The translations under genes and the position numbers were made by a program. A DNA stretch of 64,000 bases from NCBI GenBank assembly GCA_020055645.1, contig CM034548.1, forward strand, positions 27,268,201 through 27,332,200, in the 5' to 3' direction. Source of the DNA: Tomocerus qinae (lineage: Eukaryota > Arthropoda > Collembola > Entomobryomorpha > Tomoceridae). Under the pieces are notes generated by a model. The model was not told the DNA's origin, ran no database searches, and worked only from the letters and a program-made list of their open reading frames with translations. Below are positions 38,090 through 50,605 of the stretch, in pieces (position 1 is the stretch's first letter; every line of letters begins with the position of its first letter).

Positions 38090-38612
38090 TGCGAGACCCG
38101 AAATCCCAATGCTTCAAACCCGCTGCCCCAACACATAACACCCAAACCTGAATGCAAGGCACACAATACCACAATGTTTTTGATCCATTGCCATCCTAAA
38201 GGGACTTGAAACTCAAATGTAGGGGACTGTTGTACATGAATACTATGGACCCGTTTCCTAAACACAAGGGACCCGAATCCTAATATAGAGAACCCGCAAT
38301 CCGAAATTAAAACTCTGGTAACTGAAAATAAGGGGTTCAAAAATCCGAAACAAGAATTCTAGGGGTATGATATTCTAACAATTCTTTCATAAAACTAGAA
38401 TACTGTGGACATAATACCCAACAATGTGGAGGCTTGAAATTTAAAATTGAGGGCATGAAAATCCGCCAATTAACTTAAGGTTCGAAAACTTAAAATGTGG
38501 CTACATTTGTGTCCGAAATGGTCAGAAATCCCAAAATATAGTTTAGGTGTTCAGAATGGGTTAGCACAGCATTTGAGGTTCGGATGTCCCGCATTTGGAT
38601 TTCGGCTGTCTA
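38090..38612. repeat. Degenerate repeat of a GGGACCCGAAATCC-like unit
   Basis: Units of roughly 25-30 bases recur with many changes: GAGACCCGAAATCCCAATG, GGGACCCGAATCCTAATAT, GAACCCGCAATCCGAAAT, then more diverged GGTTCAAAAATCCGAAAC and related forms to about 38612. The period is irregular. The repeat explains the long open frame on the minus strand here (37735-38340), whose translation is a repetitive Gly/Phe-rich string. Confidence 0.55.
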
Positions 38613-39835
38613 GTGTGTTCTTAATATGAGCATAGAATTGAGTCAATGTAATAGAGTGGAGAATTCGTCTCTTACAATTCTCGAATCCTACAACATAAAC
38701 GAGCGAGAGATTGAAGAATAAACCCAAGTTAGCCATGCAGGAAAGGAAACCAACATAAAATCCACATCCAATCCAAACCTCCTTGCATGCAAGCCAAAAA
38801 GACCTGCATGGCCTAGCCTCCTCTCTTGTTCATAGACATAGCTATTACAGGTATAGACGGGTTATTCAGCAAAAGCCAGCAAATCCTAGAGAGGTACATA
38901 ACATAGTCCATAGTCAATACTACATACGCAATGTACATTAAACATGGAAAAGCAATTTACTACAGTACTTACTACTACTTGCTACTACTACTGCACTAGC
39001 CTAACATACTCGGCCTCTCCTCACCTACCTCCTCCCGCACTTATATGTATATCCTTCGGTTATTCAAGAAGATGAGGAGATCTGGATGGGATCGGATGCA
39101 GTGCTGGATGGAGTTTCACATCATGCAATCCTCTAGTAGTCCTAGCTTAAGTTACAGTCACATACAAAGATATTATACTGTAATATAATGGACGCTACCT
39201 CAGTCCAATGTGCGTGGCTCTATATGTAATCTGTGTATGCTGTTTAATAGTATGTAGTGGCACTCTGTCTCGCAATAATAATATAGTAGCAGCCAACTCT
39301 CTTTTCTATGTACTTAAACATTAAATGCTGATTGTCCGTTCAACAACCATCCCAAGACACACGAAGAAGCCGACAACAGAAAAATATACTCCATCCTCTT
39401 GCCCATCGTAACCTGGTCATTTACAGCTGCAACCATTAACTACACTTACACTGCACTGCCTTTATATGTTTCCTATGCCCATCCTATGAATATGGGATCC
39501 GATCCTTCTTTTCCTGTACGAGTTTCATGGTTTTTAAACGCTATGCAAACATCAACTACAAGTATCATGCTACATACATATACTGCACTATTCCAATCCT
39601 TTTTACATTTGCATACACACAATACAATATTATAATTGTTCAACTACTACTATACACAGCAGTTAAATTTATTTTCAGACTTCAGACTCAGAAATTATTA
39701 ATGCTACAGGCAGTTGCCCTCTGCAAATGCAAATTAATGCATGTAAATGGCTAAATCAATTTGTCTCAACTTCCAACGCAGACAATGCTCAAATATTTAT
39801 GTTCAATCACTTTAATTAAGGACGCACTCCATCCA

Positions 39836-39864
39836 AAACCCAGCAGTTTCAAACTGCTGGGTTT
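39836..39864. repeat. 29-bp near-perfect palindrome
   Basis: The arms AAACCCAGCAGTTT and AAACTGCTGGGTTT are exact reverse complements and are separated by one C. Such a short centre with 14-base perfect arms is unlikely by chance locally; it could form a cruciform or a tight hairpin. Confidence 0.9.
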
Positions 39865-40375
39865 ATTCGATACATTTTATTTCCAAAATTACAATCATTG
39901 TGGGGAACAAAATATTTTCAAGCCATTCTCGAATAACAGCTAATGTTGATTTGGAAAATATATTATGTTTCTAAAGATTTTTAAAAATGGCATTATAGTA
40001 ATAAATGCTACTTTGACTTTACCACTAAAGAAAATTTTTTAGGCAATGTAGGGTTTAATTTTTTGTATTTTAAAAAAGGTAAAGTGTAAAAAAAGTATTT
40101 TACAAAAATTTTCAATCCTATATTTTGTAGAAATTTTCAATCTTACAAAAATCTGATTTTGCAACTATAACGGATTTTTCAATTTTTTCCATAAAATATT
40201 AAAATGTATGGCATCATACAATAGACTTAGACATTTTTTTCTACCTTAGTTATGTCATAATATTGGTTTAAATTTAAAACCGACTAATTAATCACGTTTT
40301 TATCATTGGTATCGTTCCATTGATAAATATATTAAGATTTTACGCAGTAAATGGAAGTTCCTTCTCAAAGTTCAT

Positions 40376-40600
40376 TTGATTCCACTTTCCACTTCTCTCT
40401 CTCATTGCCAGTTTTCAGATATTCCTGTTGGTGGAGTTCTTTCTCGTGTAGTCCTCCTTTCACTTCACCTCGGCTTAAGATTTTGGACGCCTGTTCGTGG
40501 CACTAGATCGTTCTTACCTCGCCTCGCAAACATTATCATGGCGTTTCTGATCTTGTTCGTGTTCTTAGTCAGCAGTGTACTTACTCACAGAAGACCTTAA
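40376..40600. other. GC-richer exon-like island
   Basis: The island stands out from AT-rich flanks. On the plus strand it holds ATG GCG TTT in a good context (TATCATGG) at 40540, reading MAFLILFVFLVSS, a hydrophobic start. Splicing after AGT (GTACTT donor, weak) would join in phase 0 to the membrane-protein exon at 45710. On the minus strand it holds three stronger donors: GAG|GTAAGA, TGA|GTAAGT and TCT|GTGAGT. A first exon on either strand is possible and the sequence does not decide. Confidence 0.3.
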
Positions 40601-42584
40601 GAAATACGTTACAGTAAGCATTGGTAATGCTGTTGGGAGAATATGCACTTAGGTTCCAAACTCGCTACAATATGACTCAGTCAGACCATAAAATACCGTT
40701 TGTTTACGTACTTATAGTGACATAGGATAGGATAAGCGAAATCTTGTATCGTTTTGTTCAGCCACAACCAAATCTTATGTCGCGTTTTATTGTAGCCTTC
40801 GACTTCAACTGTCTATTCTATGTATATGTATGTATAGAATGTATAAATGTATATCGTCCCATGCATGTATATGCTAAACATATATTATACCGACGACGTA
40901 ATAAATGCACGACAACAAAAACTGTAGAGCTGCTATTCTGCAATGATACATAAAGTTTAATGGCCATATACTCATATACCTACACAGACAGATGATAAGC
41001 AAGTGCTTACAATACAATCAAAGAACTCAATGTGAGAATCGGTTTCATAAACATAAAGTCATTCGCCACCCAATTTAAAGCAGCCGCCACTATCACAAAT
41101 TGGATATTATAATCGCCAATAGACACTACTTTCCGATATAAATTATATATATATTATATAAACACCCTTTTCTAATTTTAATCATAATATTTTCTAATCT
41201 CCTTGTACAATATCGTAGTAGTGTGATATTAATTTTATCTGGATAATATACTGCCAAGCGTCCGAATAAAATATTTGCATATTAAAATCGGTCGGGGTAT
41301 CACGAGCCAGGGACCTTACTAATATATTTTAATCTATTCATTTTACCATTAGGTATAACCTTTAAGTCGTCATCACTTTCAATAAAGGGATTTTAAAGAA
41401 GTCAACTTCTTTCATGTAAAAGAGTTAAGAAAATCGTGCATCATTGCTTTTCTATAATATTGCTATTAAACTCGGAAGCTGTATTAACTTTGTCGAGTTG
41501 GAAAGCCAGAAGGCTAAAAGATACATTTTACACACTTAGCAAAGTTATTTTGGGTCCATGAAAACCGTCTTTACAATTACACATTGTAAATGTAATGTAA
41601 TTAATTGTTATTTAAGCATAATCATAATTCGGTTGGTGGTCATGTAACCTTAATCTAACACGAAGCAGAAAATGTAGTATATGAACCCTCTACATATCGT
41701 CTTCCACACTTTGCATAAGGTAAACCCGGTGGATCATTTTTAAATCATAAGAATTTTTCGTTGTGTAAAAATGTACTTCCATGAGATCCATGAGATGTGG
41801 CCCTGACTTAAATGTAAAGGAATATTTCAAATATAATTTAATCAACACATTATATAAATCTTTTTACTCTTTTTAATTACTTTTTTTGATTTACGGCGGA
41901 AAACAGCGCGGCGGAGTGGTTATAGCATGGCTATGCAGTTACAGATGCCCAAAGGGAACAAAAAGCCCATTCATTTCACATTTACTGAGGTTTCTTGTGC
42001 AGTTTTTGCATCGCTTCCTGCATAATGCAAACTGCAATTACTACATTATATGCATATGTCCCCATACACCATTTATTGTGTTCTGATTTTTAATGATACA
42101 ATTTTAATGGCGGAAACTTGAATGATGTATAGCTTGATTATATCTTTTTTTTTACAAGTATGAAAGGATACTCAAATTATAAAACTCATAGGTTCAAATA
42201 TTTCAAAGCAATAATTTAATTACGGCCGGTGGAAACATTAAGCATCTGTAGAATTAAATAGGATAACAGGATTAGTATATTATATACATGCAACATGCAT
42301 GGATGATTTCTGTGATTTGAGATCTTCATCATCATTTCCTCAGTTTCACTTTGCATTTACAGCCTCCTACTTGACCTCTGGAAATAATTTTTCAAATGAA
42401 TTTTTCTTTGACAGTTTCTATGCGCTTCCATTTCTATCCATTAATAATAATATTCAAAATGCAAACGAAATAAAATATTAAGATAACAAGAAAGCCTAAA
42501 CTATTTAGACACCATGCTAACTGAAATTAAGAATAAATTCTGCCAAGACTATTAAATAAGCAGCTACCAATCAATGCGGGCTAA

Positions 42585-42627
42585 ATCAGCTTTAAAAGAC
42601 GCAAAAGCGTCTTCTCTAGTTGATTAA
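42585..42627. repeat. Small stem-loop
   Basis: AAGACGC-AAAA-GCGTCTT at 42596-42613 forms a seven-base-pair stem with a tetraloop, and the flanks AATCAGCT and AGTTGATT extend it imperfectly. Nothing nearby indicates a function. Confidence 0.6.
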
Positions 42628-45600
42628 TATAAATAATTGAAAAAAATTGAAGAGAGGACTGTTTATACTGCAATGCTTAAGTATAAGTATAATCTAATTA
42701 TTTTTTTCCCTATTGAACTTTTGAAAATATATACCTAATATTCAATGGGAGAGAGTATGTAATAAACTTACATAATGTTAATAATGCAGGAAAGGTATTG
42801 TGATGCTGGCTGTATGGACGGATTATTATAGTGTGTAATATGTAGAAAGGTAGCAATACAAAGCGAATGTCATTATGCTATGGATGATAAAGCCTTCTTT
42901 CTATTCCACAGTCTCATGACTCGTAAAGTTTGCTTTGAAGAATAAATAAATAAATTGTTTAGTTTTTCGTTTTCTATAGGCGTCCAAATAATTTCTGCAT
43001 ACATTTTAAGTGAAGGGGAAATATTTGATGATAAAAATCATATGGCAAACTGAACTTGAACTGTGTTCAAAATGATGTAAAGGAGTGCTTGGTACGAATA
43101 AGGAATATTCCGGTGGGTATGTAGTATATTATCATGATTCCAAGAAGTGACCTGTATCATAAAAAGGAGAGATGGCTTAATTTAGTCTGCGCAACATCAT
43201 CTGTATCAATATATGAAGTGCCCGAAATGATTGTATGTTTATAAAAAAGTAAGAATTGAATGCTCTGTATGTTCTCTACGCAATTTTCTTTATGGGCAAA
43301 TTTGTTGTTTGTGAGACAAATTAAATAGAACATATCTAGCAAATGAGCAGAAGCAGAGCTACCGCTGCCACCCATACACCTAAGACTATTCTATTTTTAG
43401 ACATTAGCGAAAATGTTGCAATTGATGAAACGAATGGAAACTTCAAGATCGTATTAGTAATATTATTAGACGCAAAGTTACACATACTAAAGCCTATGTA
43501 TCAAACTTTGTCACATGATCAATTGTATTACTGTTTACAATCGAACAAGTTTCTTATACTCAATAAAATATACTTTCTTTTCTATTATTACTATTTAGAA
43601 CCTCCATTGACAATTTAGTACTTTATTATAGTCTTTGTTAACGTGAATTGTGATTTCTACAAATTAAAAAATTCTTTATTTATTGCTGTAGAAAACAGAA
43701 TTTGTACTTAGGAAAATGATATCTTGATTTAATTAGCATTTTTAATTACAATGCAAAGTGTTACATAAAACCAAGAGCTGTGCTCCATTTTAAGGCACAT
43801 CAGCGAAAGCTCATTACAGTACTCCCTACTATAAAATATATTAATACGTCATTTTGCTTTTAAAATATTAAAATGAATTTTAAATTCCTATAGTTATCCG
43901 TTTTAGTAGTAGTAGGTAGAAAAAGCAAACTCAATTACTGAATAAAATATACAAAAGTTTATAGAATAATGGACGGAAACTTTATTAGTGATACTCAGAT
44001 GACAGAACTCTCAAGACTTAAACACGTAATAAGAAGCTTTACTACATTCAATATTGTAAGTCCTTCGTGGTTACATAAATCTGTATCAAAATGCCCACTC
44101 ATTGGTTCCCGTAAATCCTCTAATAAATTTCTGCCCCCTCACTAATAGTTTTCACAACCATTTTCAACAGTTAATCTCTATAGCTTATTGTTTCAGATGA
44201 ACAATCAAATGTTTCATTGTATGACTTTGTAATTCTCAAGCGGTCTGAGATTTTAAGTATAAAGATGAGAATGAGAATTAAAAATAAAATATAGGATTGT
44301 AGATGCATTATTGGTTTTCAATTATTTTTGATAAATTCAGCTAAAATTACCATTTTGCAATATTTTATTGCTCAAAATTACAATCAGCCGGATTTTTTTA
44401 GAGTCTGAAACCTGAGACTAATTACTATTTGTACATTCAATGCATTTTAACCTCGAAATAAATTATTTAGAAGTAAAAACAACTTCGAACAATAATTGAT
44501 TCGGTGACAAATAATATTTTAGTCGCCGTAATACTATTAGATTCCTATTTTTCATAATACATAGCTGGGCGTCGTGCATGACGCATGAAAAGGCTGCAAT
44601 AATATTTTCGTGAAATCGGGAAAAGAGAGATATTGCTAGATTGCCACAGAACAAAGATTTGCCTTTAGTGAATCTTTCTTTCTAGGAAATTCAGTCTACG
44701 TTTGCCGGATCCATTAATAATGTTTATAAGGGGAATTAGGACATTGGGAGTAAAAATTAAAATAATTTAAAAATTTATTAGAGGATTTTAAGTGCAAAAA
44801 TTAAAGCATTGTTAATAATTTTTAAAGTATTTGAACAACAATTCTTACATAATATTATTTACTGTATCTTGTACCATTATGTTTTGTTATTCCGTTTCTG
44901 AATAAAATAAACTTAAAAATGAACTGTAATTGCATTGCCTTTCATTTTTTTTGCCAATGTAAAGAACTTTTTACATATATATAATCTTAGAAGAATATTG
45001 CATTCTCACCGGGCTTCTTAGTATTATTTTCAGAAATGTATCAACTTGAATAAGGAAAGACCATGAAAACCCGGTTATTATATTATATTTCATCGCTCTA
45101 AATTACGAATATATAAATTCCTCTGTGTAAAATAGTTTCTTAAATTAGAAAAATTGGGGAAAACATTAGCTGTGTTAATAATGCTATCTACATAATATCT
45201 AAATGGTCGCCCTTGTAACATTAAGTAAATTATTATCTTCGTTAATCGTTAATTAAATATGTCATGCACTAAGCACAGTTTATTTGAATGGGAATCGTTA
45301 TGCATAAACTGATCTACAAGAAAAAAGCTGCAAAGGGATTCCAATAAATTTTAAAAGCTTTAGTCTCAAAAAAGAACCGAAGGCATCTTTTATGCTTTAT
45401 AATTAGGAAATGCAATGGCGCAGCTATTTATTAAAGTTTAATTTGAGTAATACGTTTTTACAAGTTTGTTCTAACACGTTTTTTGCATTGTTTCAAATTG
45501 ACACATCTGTAAAACTGTCAAACTGCCATACCCATATACATCCCTAGTTCGCTACATCTACATACATACATCCCTATTTTTTCTAATGATTTGTAACGTT

Positions 45601-45709
45601 TGTATTACATGTGTTTTTAAATGGCAAGCCAGATTTTGTTGTATTTTTAATTGCTATTTAGATATAACATTATAGTACCCAAATGGAAAAGTTATTTCGT
45701 TGATTTTAG

Positions 45710-46415
45710 GGGATAATATTCCTTTTCATGGGATACATCGTCTTTCTATTCGAGACAGATGTCAAAGCTCAAATACACGAAAGAACGACAGATGGACGAG
45801 AAGCTCCCCTATGTAATTATAATCTTCAATTCATTTTACTTTTATAATAAAGCATTCGTTCTGACAAAAGAAAATGTGAACTAATTAAAGTTAAAATGTT
45901 ACAATAGGGAGACTGTTTGTCATGATTATGATTTGGCTCTTCAGTATGGTATTCTGTATCATTCAAGTTACAGTTGACATTACGTTATACCAGGTAATCT
46001 TGTGAAAATCAGTTACTTTAGTAAATAGACTGTCACTCTACTATTTAATTTCCATTTCATGAACATTTTGATATTTGAAAGTCTTGAAATAATTTAGAGA
46101 AGTGAGTGCTGGGACAAAGCTATTAGGAGGTGCACCTGGTGGCTTCGAGTGACAACGTTTTACCTGATTTACAGCGTATTGTCCTTCTTCATCTCTATTG
46201 TAAACCCCGAAGTAGGAAATCCATATGTGACTATGATTTTGTCTTTCGGTGGAATTATTTTACGTATGACTACTGTCCATTTTGTGGTGAAGTACGTTGG
46301 GATTTTGAAAACCAACGTGGGAAATTCAGTTTCTTATCCAATGACAACTCTTAACAGTAACCACCATAATATGGAAAATATGCCATCATTGCCATCCTAT
46401 TGGGAATCGCCATAA
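45710..46415 (+). CDS. Multi-pass membrane protein, 3' part, family uncertain
   Basis: Three exons join in phase: 45710-45812 (after GATTTTAG, donor T|GTAATT), 45908-45993 (after ACAATAG, donor CAG|GTAATC) and 46098-46415 (after TAATTTAG, stop TAA). They encode at least 168 residues. Four hydrophobic segments are visible: GIIFLFMGYIVFLF, LFVMIMIWLFSMVFCIIQV, TTFYLIYSVLSFFISIV and PYVTMILSFGGIILRMTTVH. A charged loop (ETDVKAQIHERTTDGREAP) follows the first and a Cys/Trp-rich loop (RSECWDKAIRRCTWW) precedes the third. The tail is about 35 residues, polar, ending PSYWESP. The layout is that of a tetraspan protein such as the insect DUF4728 (Pasiflora-like) or LAPTM groups, but this is a guess from topology. 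The first exon is missing; 40540 is one candidate. It would sit in the plasma or an endosomal membrane. Confidence 0.6.
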
Positions 46416-49400
46416 ACTATTTTTTTACAAACCTATAAAAATAATCTATAAAACTACAAATTTAATTATTAGTACAACATAAATTATAAGCCCATGTTAA
46501 TTTTTGTTATTCCTGTTCAACATTATTTAATTGTTATTACCGGATAAAATATTTTCCTATAGAATGTAATATTTTTATTATGAATTTCTGAAAAATGCTA
46601 CCAAAGTTTTAACAATTTTAATAAACGTGTAAAGAAGAAGATCTTCCTTGACAAATATATTATGTTATTAGATAATTTTCAATTGTGATTTATGATTATT
46701 ATGATTAATAAAAGTATTACGCAGATAAGTTAGTGAGACTAGAGTATTTTATTTATTGCTTACGTCATACAGTACAATATTCAATATGGATAACATTTAT
46801 TAACTTATAATTTTCCATATCGCCTCCTCAATATATTCAAGTTAATCAACCTCATTTAAATATTTGCAGTATTTTGGAAAGTTTACATTTTATTAAATTC
46901 TGCTTTACCTGCGTAGCATATTATATCTCTAGGTTAAACTACATCGCATATCGAACTGACTGAGACTGACGACTGTACATATCTGTAGTAATATTTTTAT
47001 CAATCTCTAAAAATTACTGCTTTTCACATTTTAAAATATTTGCATAACAGATATTGTATCTATAACCTTAAATATAGCTTAATTACAACTAAAAAAAACT
47101 ATTTTAAAGATTTACATTACACTAAAAATCATTATGTGAATGTAGATTGATCTATTTGCTTAAAATTAGTTAATATATGGGGTAAAAAAGATAATTGTCC
47201 ATCTATTTTGACATCAACTCCATACTTTGTCTATACTTTAGAGTCTAGATTTGTTCTACATTTCAGTACTCCATGTCCATATGAATATCAATACTAATCT
47301 CAACGGTTTTAATTGTCGTTAGTTTTTTTAAGTGTTTAGCAAGTTATTTTTTACTATAACAAAGTTTTAGAAATTAATCTATATGAACGAGGAGGGTTTA
47401 ATAGAGAACAATTCTATAGCATTGCATTAGCTTAATAATAGTGACATATAAAGGATATTATCAATAGTTGCTGTACCATTTCAGTTTTTACAGTTTGGCA
47501 AAAATTCATTCACCTGTTGATATTCTAGATAATTTCCTTTTTAAATCCCAACAAATTATTTTTTGTGGTAACGCAAAACAGTTGAAGGTTATGAAGCATA
47601 AGAAACTGCTTAGTATAACATATTTTGTAGTTCGGTTTTACTACACCAATAAAAGTATACTAAATAACTTACAAATATGACTAAAAAATTCGAATATTGA
47701 ATTGAGGCATCAGTTAAAAATTATTCAACTCATTAATTGAGGTGTTATAGCTAAATAAAATTATACTACAGATTTTTCAGATACAATACAGTAAAAGTTT
47801 TTGACAATTTTCAGTTAATTGAAATCATAGTAGACACCCCCAATCATATTTGCTCAAAAAGCTGAATATAAATAACGAGTTAGTATACACTTATATAAGT
47901 AGTTGGTTGAGATGAACCTCTACGGAGACACGAGACGTGGCGTGGATCTAGTAGTACTCATATATGTACGACGATGTCAACCTTTATCTATTGTAATTCA
48001 GTAATAATGATAATAGAAAATCAAAAATTAACATTAATATTATGTAGGTATCGCATGTTAAAGTATTTATAGCTGCACTAAATATAATACCTATGTAAGA
48101 ATTGGTATGTTAACAATTTATTGTATTTATTTGGGCAGCAGGACATTTTTAATCATAATTGAATTTTCAACAATGTAAACATTTTATTCCTTTTTCATAA
48201 AATTTTTAATACAGTCTCGAAAAATAACAATTTCGTGTAGATAATGGGTAGGTAATGATTTATTTTAGTCATTCTTATCACAAATAAAACAACAATTATG
48301 AATTTATAAGGAAATGTCCATTCTGCATTTCTTTATCTCTGTTTTTCATTACAATAAGTAGCATTACTAAAAGTATCCTAACTTTTTCTTGCATTAGTTG
48401 TGCCCCAAAACTGCGAATTGCTTCATTATGGCTCCTTGTAACTTAAATGGGCTCTTAATCTTCGAATGCATAACTTGCATGTATTTGGAAGAATCTTTCT
48501 GATGAAATGCATTTGCCCACATTATAAAAAGAAGAGGATTTTGGAAGAAATATTTTGTATGTGATTTACAGATAATAACCGAATTCCCGTTATGTGAGAC
48601 TGTTGAAGTTCCACGTTAATTTAAATAGCAAAAAGCTGTAAACGCTAGTTTTGCTTAACCGAAATACTTAAAATTACTGTTGGTTATTACTTTTAACATT
48701 ATATTCCTAGATATCACAAAGTATTGCTAAACTAAATACATAATGACCGGAGTCATGCGTGAATTGATACCTGAAAAGTAATCACATCAGATTCAAATGC
48801 ATTTCTATTGTCGTAGATGCCTATCGTCATTTTGCGGTATTGTCACTTATCGAATTTAATGGACCTAATCGCCAATCTAAACTCTTGATTTCTGCAAGAA
48901 GAAGATTACATTGTATGCAGTTGTAATTTTACACACCTTATATTACTTTTGTTGTTCCTCAAGTCCTGCTCCACTTACGACTTGCAACGACACAAGCCAT
49001 TTTATCCATGTAAATATTGACAGTCAGAGTATATAAAGCCAGTTATATTGTAAATGAACTAGAAAGTTGCATTCCTGTTGTATTAAATACAAAGCCATAT
49101 ATTGTTGGTACAGTTGGTAGTGAAAAAAAATTGATAGACGTGAGTGACGTGATAGAATCAGTCTAGACTGGAAGAAAAGTTAGAAATTATAGTCTCATGT
49201 CTCATCTCATTACAATGGCACATGTAAGTACAGCTAATAGGACAGGATAAATTATTCTTAGCCTTAAATAGCAGCCCTGACTACTTTTTAGAATTGATCT
49301 TTAGGAACTGAAATTTATCCGAAAAAGTATAGGGAATGAAAAACAAAATATTACTATCCCATTTTTGTTACCAACCGTTAGATATATTCAGTTTATTTGT

Positions 49401-50605
49401 TGCATTATCAAGCTAATTTATATTCCTACCAACTAGGCCTTTTTTACCCGGGAATTGCTGAACGATTTTTTTATATTTCAAAATTCAGGTTGTTGCCCTG
49501 TTGACATGTATTTACGTCAGTAAATATGAAATCTCCTTAATTTTCCTTATACAAATGGTCTGAAATGAAAACTAACTAGTCCTTTTACAATATTCTGTAA
49601 AGATAATAATACAATATAATTGTTTTAACAAGTAAGTTCCACGTTAAACAGACGCCTAAATGTTTTAATTGTTTCTTACATTTTTAATTGCTACTATTTA
49701 CTTAACTGTTATGTTTTTGGTATGTTCTAGGGAAAATACTAGAAACAGGTATCTAATTCTTTCTTAGTGTTATGCTAACTTTTGTTTTTAATAGTTTAAA
49801 TGTTTTCTGTTATTTTCTAAATTTTCTATGGTTGGCTAAAATAGTACTTGTAACTTTAGAAAATCTGTATTTGTGTGTTAGATAAGGAATTAGAAGCCAC
49901 AGTCTTACTAGAAAACACAAAACGTCTATTTGCAAGATAACAAAGTGTAAAACTGAAATAATTTGGCAATGCTGCGTTATGACAGTCATTGGCCATACAC
50001 GGTACATAGGTATATACATGAAATGGTAATTAATGTAGAATTACTAATAAGTGATAAGATAACACCGTTCAACAAGGCCGAAAATATGGCCACCAGTCTT
50101 ATTATATAATAAGATTAAAAGTAATAATAGTGAAACAGACTCGTTTTCTCCATGAAGTACATACAATTCATACGATTCACAACTAAAGCTATTTTATCCA
50201 TAGATTTTACAGATATTATTCACAAAAAGTCAAAAAAATTCCTTGCACTTGCATTTGTCCGTGCCGATCTTAAACGTTCACATGAAATATGTCCACACGT
50301 TCTGGCTACTTTTCTCAAAATATAAATATAGAAGAGGAACGTATTAAGTAAATCAGTTAACTGCGACAAAATCCTTCTTCTTACTCACACAACAATACAG
50401 AACACACGATGAGTTGAGGTTATAGCAGACAATTATTGAGTCGTGTGGCATATCATTGTATAGAATTCCTCATTTCATCTTCCGAGTTGCTAATATTATT
50501 CAAATCTACAAAAGGACGCTGCGAAGGTATAGACTAATGTGATCAGTAAAGGAAAATGGTTTTCTTTAGTCGTAATAACTATTTCGTTATAATTATTCCG
50601 TTTCG
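46416..50605. other. Intergenic region between convergent genes
   Basis: This is the space between the plus-strand membrane-protein exons and the 3' end of the minus-strand glycosyltransferase. It is AT-rich, and only short frames without features occur. A poly(A) signal of the membrane-protein gene lies at its left end. No RNA gene or mobile element was recognised. Confidence 0.5.
46620..46625 (+). terminator. Poly(A) signal of the membrane-protein gene
   Basis: AATAAA lies 205 bases after the stop at 46413-46415; a second copy is at 46707-46712. Either could serve. AT-rich DNA makes chance matches likely. Confidence 0.35.

Larger units (their letters stand above)
30424..45709. other. Long region with few supported features
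   Basis: This is upstream of the mapped catenin start and upstream of the membrane-protein exons. It contains weak exon-like islands (34466-34547 minus, 40376-40600), a degenerate repeat tract (38090-38612), GT/TATG simple repeats (37400-37560), a near-perfect palindrome (39836-39864) and a small hairpin (42585-42627). The rest is AT-rich and shows no recognisable gene. The catenin promoter and untranslated exons probably lie in the left half. Confidence 0.4.

Noticed and set aside
37735..38340. Minus-strand open frame of 201 codons
   Set aside because: It overlaps a degenerate repeat, its translation is repetitive without domain logic, and it lacks splice or start context.
43921..44150. Plus-strand frame beginning MDGNFISDTQMTELSRL, considered as the first exon of the membrane protein
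   Set aside because: It has no hydrophobic segment, no strong donor and no supporting context.
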